In this document: piece by piece, positions 58,956 to 64,000 of the stretch
How the letters are laid out: each line of letters opens with the position of its first letter
Numbering within the stretch: position 1 is the stretch's first letter
Source of the DNA: Riptortus pedestris
Lineage: Eukaryota; Arthropoda; Insecta; Hemiptera; Alydidae
Length of the DNA stretch: 64,000 nucleotides
Direction of reading: 5' to 3'
Assembly: GCA_019009955.1 (NCBI GenBank)
Contig: CM032233.1
Coordinates: forward strand, 85,029,001 to 85,093,000
Notes under the pieces: model-generated
The model's input: the letters and a program-made list of their open reading frames with translations, nothing else
What the model was told of the DNA's origin: nothing
Databases searched by the model: none
Translations under genes and position numbers: made by a program

Positions 58956-59263
58956 CTATGCATACTAACGGAAATATTTCAAATTTTCAAAATTCTCCCC
59001 CTCTAAACCCCCCCTCCTCCTGCTCCGATTTCAGCCGATAACGAACTTGATCTTTCTTTTTACAAAAAACGACTAAATATCGAGTTTGGCAACGATCAAA
59101 CAAAAATTGCGACCGCTAGAGCGATAACAGACAAATATATATACAGTTTTGAGTGGACCTCATTTTCGTCATCTACTAGATAGGATCGATGGACATTTGT
59201 AGATTAATTTCGAAAATTTCGACATGAGTACGACCTCAATAGATGATTAAGGGAAATCTGCTA
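58956..59263 (+). mobile_element. F1 3' half
   Basis: Starts at the second core arm (ACTAACGGAAATATTTCAAA), then CTCTAAACCCCCCCTCCTCC and the 3' segment. Ends GATGATTAAGGGAAATCTGC, with the left palindrome arm deleted. Confidence 0.82.
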
Positions 59264-59750
59264 GAACGTAATGTTTTCTTTAACTCAGCAAAATACAATT
59301 CGTTACGTGGATAAAATTTAACCATTTGAGATTTCCCTTTGTTATTAGAAACGAAATGAGGAAACTCACTAAAAGGTTATTCATTGTTCTAATAATTAAT
59401 TAGTACTGTTGTTTACTCGTTTTAATAACTTTGACCGAATTTATTAAACAAGAAGATAGGGTTTATAATAGGACGTATTACTACTTGTTGTAGACATTCT
59501 TGGCCTGAATACGTATTTCCTGATAGTTTTCTCTTTAACATAATGATTGTATAATAGCTGCTCTAGCAATAGGCGTTATTATCGCGATGTAATTGAACTT
59601 CATCACTAGCCTAGAGCAAATAATTTCACCGTTTGACAAGTGTTGACAGCTGATAATGAGAAAAATAAAATAAACATCTTCACCTGAATAAGTAGAAAAA
59701 AAAATCGTAGAACATGAATCAACACGTTCACTTTCAAACACGTCTTTTTC

Positions 59751-59786
<36 letters not shown>

Positions 59787-60325
59787 GAGCACCTTTAATG
59801 ATACATTTAATTTGTGTAATTTTCCCACCATACTACTTGAATAGAAAAATGAGTATTCAATTAATTCTAATGATTAATACTTTCATTCGGTAGTTTTATA
59901 AAGATTTTTAAAGGGCATTTACAATGTTAACTTGAAAATGATCATGAAACAATTATAATGGAGAATGTGAGATATTATTTATTACTGAATCTGTTCTGCT
60001 AAGAATGAGTAGACAAATTCTATGTGTTTATTTAAGATAGTTTTCGAATTTCAAACATGTGTCACATGAATTCTTATGTTTTCGAATAAATATTTTATTT
60101 AAAGCCTAAATTATAAATTTCATCTAAAATTGATTTTGCTTTGAAATTTTGAACTGACGACACTCTAGACTATTACTTTAAATTTTATAATAATCTTAAG
60201 GAATTAGAATTTATGAAATTAATTACCTAAGAAGTTTTTACAAGCATATTATACAAACTACTGAGTGCTAACGTTTTAGCAGAGACGTGGACATCTGGTA
60301 CTTCTCTTAAGTATAGATGAAGCTC
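59264..60325. other. No gene recognised; long poly-T
   Basis: Contains an uninterrupted T homopolymer of about 30 bases (59753-59782). On the minus strand this is a poly-A tract, but no retrogene-like sequence precedes it. The minus-strand frame at 59535-59741 adjoins it and has no motif. Confidence 0.5.
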
Positions 60326-60994
60326 TAGCAGATTTCCCCTAAGGTTGTACTCATGACGCGATTTCCGAAAAATTGTCTCAAATATCCATCGATCCTACAC
60401 AGGAGATGACGAAAATGAGGTCTTTCCAGAAAAAAATATTTATATATTTGTCTGTTAATGGTCTAGCTGGTCGCAATTTTTGTTTGATCGTTACCAAACC
60501 CCATATTTTATACGTTTCATGTAAAAACAAATATCGAGTTCGTTAATTGCTGAAATCGGGCCGGTGGGAGTCATCATTTAAAATGTACGTTCTGAACTCG
60601 AAAATGTGTATACTATACTTGATATTTAATCGTTTCTTTCAACCTGAATGTTCATCGCCGTTAATGGCTGAAATCAGACCTGGAATGAGGGAGGGATTCG
60701 AAAATTCGTAATATATCTGTTATTATGAGTCGCTTCGAAAAATGTTATAGAACCAATCATGTTAAGCTATTGATGACCTAAAATTGATGTACTATATAAT
60801 TTTTTGTAGCTTTACTATCCAATATGTGAGCCATTTGTACTTTCTTGTTTTCAGCCTTCAGTAAACCCCCACTTCTACTCACCGCAGTTTTCCTCAGAAA
60901 AGTAAAATATATGGCCAGATGTGATCAATAGTGTGTTAAACCCGCAAGTGGGAAATCTGCTTAATTAACGCGTCCCCTGCCGTGACGGACTTTT
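60326..60994 (-). mobile_element. F1 element, subfamily D, with a duplicated core segment
   Basis: Minus-strand copy with 5' tip AAAAGTCCGTCACGGCAGGG (60994) and D-type GGGTTTAACACACTATTGAT. The GGCTGAAATC segment occurs twice, at about 60550 and about 60665. The 3' end is at 60326 (TAGCAGATTTCCCCTAAGG on the plus strand, with part of the palindrome deleted). The duplication matches the arrangement at 31631-32878. Confidence 0.8.
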
Positions 60995-61494
60995 GACAAG
61001 TGAAGAATGCCTTCATTGAAGAAATAATAGATGAAGCATTGCTTTAATAAACATGGCATTGTCAGAGGTCAGTTAAAGCGGCTGTGACGACAAAGCAATG
61101 ACATCACACCGGCTTTCGTGCTCCTAATTACATATTCAAACGAGGATGCTTTTCTCTGGCTTTAAATTAACATACAATTTGAATCTCACTTCACGTTGGT
61201 GAAAAAGAACATTGTGTTTCCTTCTCACTAAACGATTCTGGGTAACGATATGCTCCGCGTAGAGATTGTTCTGTTTATGGCTTCTTCATATAGATATAAT
61301 TAATAATAATCTTCTTAATAATGCCAGAGGTTTCAGGATTTATTCGCAGTAATCGAATAGGTAACGACTCATGAGATAAGACCGAAGAATTAATCATTGA
61401 AAACAAGTGTATTGTTGAGTTCATGTTTTGTGTAACACAAAAACTGTTTGCTATAAAATATACGAATTTCTTATTTAGGACTGCTGTACCATTT
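60995..61494. other. No gene recognised; possible faint F2 5' trace
   Basis: ATCACACCGGCTTTCGTGCT at about 61105 recalls the F2 5' region but is too diverged to call. Nothing else is seen. Confidence 0.4.
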
Positions 61495-61762
61495 TAATTG
61501 TACACGCCCCTTTTGATCAACATAAACTAAGGGGGAGGGGGACTAGATGAGGGAGAATGTAGGAAAAAAGTCAAATTTCTCCGTGCTTATTAGAGGTACA
61601 AACTATTTATGTAGAACCATTTTTTCGTTTTATCATAAAAAGATCTGTACATAATGTTCTACGACAATTTTTGATCAAATGCATTGGTACGGAGATGTAC
61701 ATCACTTTCAAATGATATCATTTTAAATGAAATGCGAACATTTTGTTCATTTAATTTAATTT
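61495..61762 (-). mobile_element. F2 element, partial reverse copy
   Basis: The core is clear on the minus strand (CTCCGTACCAATGCATTTGA, then TTGTCGTAGAACATTATGTA). The pyrimidine tract reads as purine-rich on the plus strand (GGGGGAGGGGGACTAG). Both ends are missing. It abuts an F1 5' tip. Confidence 0.65.
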
Positions 61763-61763
61763 A

Positions 61764-61820
61764 AAAAGTCCCTCACGCAAGGGCTTTGTAAACTAAGCAG
61801 ATTTCCCTCATGAGGTTTTA
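61764..61820 (+). mobile_element. F1 5' tip
   Basis: AAAAAGTCCCTCACGCAAGG and AAACTAAGCAGATTTCCCTC, then A/C-type GAGGTTTTAC. The sequence then stops matching F1. Confidence 0.75.
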
Positions 61821-62302
61821 CTCAACGTTATTTTGGTGCTTTTCTCAGGCCATTATAAATAAAGAAAAGAAAATGAGTTTACCAACAACATTAGGTACAC
61901 TTATACCAGTAATTGATTTGAAAAATATATGATTAACATTTAAAGTACTTGCCTGTCATGTTTGTTAAAAACTGTATCACTGTCGTCAAGCAATAGATCT
62001 TCAATAAATTTGAAAACTAAATTTAAAAGAACACGGTATTTCAATCACAAAACTCTGAGAATCTAACAGCTTACACTGTGTCAATGTGGCTTTCAAGAAG
62101 TAACTCATATATCTTTTAATTTTAGCTCCCTCTTGAAATAATTATCTTATCAATGCACTTAACAGGATTATAGAGAGTAATTTGCACACTTGAAATGTAA
62201 AATATTTTCAATTCATAATCTGTCATCTTATGTTACGTTGACACTTTTTAATTAGTAAAAGGAACGTTTTTCTTCCTTATTTCAGTTAATAATTTACGTA
62301 AT
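61821..62302. other. No gene recognised
   Basis: AT-rich spacer between F1 copies. Confidence 0.5.
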
Positions 62303-62421
62303 TAGCAGATTTCCCTTAAGGGAAATCAGCTATTGAGGTCGTACTCAGGACGCGATTTTCGAACATTTTCTTCAAATGTCCATCGATCCTACCCAAGAGA
62401 TGACGAAAATGAGGTCCGTTC

Positions 62422-62478
<57 letters not shown>

Positions 62479-62935
62479 TATATATACATATATATTTGTC
62501 TGTTAACGCTCTAGCGGTCGCAATTTTTGTTTGATCATTACCAAACTCGATATTTAGTCGTTTTATGCAAAAAGACAGATCAAGTTCATTAATGGCTGAA
62601 TTCGGAGCAGTGGGAGGGGGGGATTAGAGGGGGGATTTTCGAAAATTCAAAATATCTCCGCTACCATACGTCGGATCAAAACATTGTATAGAATCAATCT
62701 TATTGTAAATTAAATTTACTATAAATATTGTTCTATACATTTATTCTCTATCTTGAATATTAACCGAGATATTTGCATTTTTATTAAATTGGGCCGGTAA
62801 CGGAAGACTGTTTCTCGCCAAAAGCTAGTTCGGCCCTTTTCCCTAACTGTTCGGCTCTCGAATGGAGATTTCTCTATTGTATAACTTCACGTGGGAAATC
62901 TGCTTAGTTTACGCAGCCCCTGGGTGACGGACTTT
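62303..62935 (-). mobile_element. F1 element, subfamily A, full length
   Basis: Palindrome on the plus strand (AGCAGATTTCCCTTAAGGGA then AATCAGCT), a long TA tract (about 62428-62493), a poly-G tract, core and A module (GAGAGCCGAACAGTTAGGG on the minus strand). The 5' tip is AAAGTCCGTCACCCAGGGGC. It is one of the least damaged copies and may be young. Confidence 0.88.
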
Positions 62936-63040
62936 TTTTATTTTTTAGAGGTTTATAATTGACAGATCGATTCCTCAGTTAACGAGTGGCATTTATCATT
63001 TGGTCAATCAATGTTTCAAGAGTATGTAACATTTACTGCG

Positions 63041-63583
63041 AGGGAAATCAGCCATTGAGGTTTTCAAAAAATGTCATCAAATATCCACCGATCCTACCTA
63101 GGAGAGGAAGAAAAAAAGTCCGTCAGGCAGGGGCTGAAACTAAGCAGATTTCCTGCGTGAAGTTATACAATAGAGAAATCTCCATACGAGAGCCGAACAG
63201 TTACGGCAAAGGTAACACAACGCCACGGTGAATATTAAGTGAATAAATACAAACGATAAGAAGAAACCTCGTGACAGAAAGGATCTGAAATGTAAACAAA
63301 CAGTTCTGGCAACTTCTTACAGGAAAGAAAAACAATTATTGTAATATATCTGAATATTAATAATTAATAATGAATATTAACTATTGGTCTCATTGAACTT
63401 TTACTTTTTGAGATAAATACATATGTGACGCACGTGGGAAATCTGCTTAGTTAACCCTGCCTCTGCGTGACGGACTTTTTCGTCATCTCCTAGGTAGGGT
63501 CGGTATATATTTCAAATTATTTCGATATTCCAGTCGTGAGAAAAACCTCAATAGCTAATTTTTCTAAGGGAAACCTGCTAAAG
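63041..63583. mobile_element. Mosaic of four F1 fragments
   Basis: In order: a minus-strand 3' scrap (63041-63105, GGGAAATCAGCCATTGAGGT); a plus-strand 5' half of A/C type (63116-63375, AGTCCGTCAGGCAGGGGCTG and GGAAAGAAAAACAATTATTG); a minus-strand B 5' tip (about 63385-63480, ending GACGGACTTTTT); and a plus-strand 3' end (63480-63583, TCGTCATCTCCTAGGTAGGG to AAGGGAAACCTGCTAA). The pieces alternate in strand, which implies nested insertion and deletion. Confidence 0.75.
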
Positions 63584-64000
63584 TCCGATAACTTCGACAA
63601 CTTTGAGACTCACAAGATATCTAATGACTACTGCATTGCAACTTTTTGAATGATAGACTATGAATATGACAGACTTGATGGGCAATCATGAATTGACTTC
63701 TTCAAATTCGTGCCTGTGTGAGCTGGCCTGTGTGCTGGGCGAGTCGAGCGGATAATGTTTTCAAAGTGAAAGACGCGGTCGGGATCGTGTGCCGAGAGTG
63801 AAGGAGGCTAGTTGTCTCGAGCCCCTCGGGCCATTCAGATTGCTCCGATAAACATATTTCTTCACTACGCGGCAATTTGCATTGGCCCGCAATGAGCTCA
63901 GTAGATCGTTGGAAAAGGCCGAAGAGATAACGGTTCAACGGGCACTCTATTATCATCTTCCTCTCTCCCAATTAGTCAATTCGTTTTGAAATGAGCAGTG
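63584..64000. other. GC-richer edge, no gene firmly recognised
   Basis: From about 63690 to 63960 the sequence is clearly richer in GC and CpG than the rest of the window (GGGCGAGTCGAGCGGATAAT, CGCGGTCGGGATCGTGTGCC). A minus-strand frame of 89 codons (63702-63971) runs through it without a recognised domain. It could be the edge of a promoter or 5' UTR, or an exon that continues beyond the window. Confidence 0.35.

Noticed and set aside
59753..59782. Poly-A tail of a processed retrogene on the minus strand
   Set aside because: Sequence upstream on that strand has no gene-like frame or target duplication; a plain homopolymer is simpler.

Overview
This window reads as non-coding, AT-rich nuclear DNA from an animal, most likely an arthropod. 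The tRNA-derived SINE, the Jockey/RTE-type LINE fragments, the long TA and CA/GT microsatellites and the repeat style fit an insect. A sap-feeding bug (Hemiptera) is my guess, but the sequence does not prove it. There are no bacterial operons, no phage genes and no intact long reading frame. The longest open frames are about 60-140 codons, and most of them fall inside repeats or microsatellites.

One interspersed repeat dominates. I call it F1. By hand tally it covers roughly 18-19 kb, more than a quarter of the window, in about 40 full or partial copies on both strands. A full copy is about 600-930 bp. In the orientation used here it starts AGTCCGTCACGCAGG, carries AGCAGATTTCCC about 30 bases in, and ends in a palindrome whose last arm is GGGAAATCTGCT, the inverse of that 5' motif. 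Inside are a conserved core with ATATCTCGGTTAAT and AACGGAGATATT, a pyrimidine/poly-C tract and a TA microsatellite. It carries no gene. This asymmetric subterminal inverted repeat with a terminal hairpin and an internal microsatellite fits non-autonomous Helentron-derived elements (HINE/DINE-1-like). At least four interchangeable 5' modules (A, B, C, D here) sit on the same core and ends. A second, rarer family, F2, has different ends but the same design and a related core.

Other mobile DNA: a tRNA-derived SINE (six copies, two with clear 13-bp target duplications); four LINE remnants, comprising one reverse-transcriptase piece at 24.9 kb and three C-terminal ends at 16.1, 30.7 and 42.1 kb; a 513-bp terminal-inverted-repeat element at 8.7 kb; a large fold-back repeat at 14.1-14.8 kb; a composite element with about 290-bp tandem units inserted into the TA tract of an F1 copy at 47-48.2 kb; and a 0.4-kb repeat (R3) present twice at 19-21 kb.

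The only host-gene signal I would defend is a possible last exon at 16653-16804 (splice acceptor, about 50 residues, stop, AATAAA). The remaining intervals (for example 12.3-14.1, 21.6-23, 32.9-34.2, 35.9-38.6, 42.9-44.9, 53.9-55.5 kb) hold no gene I can support and are probably intergenic or intronic. The last 300 bases are unusually GC-rich for the window and may approach a gene.
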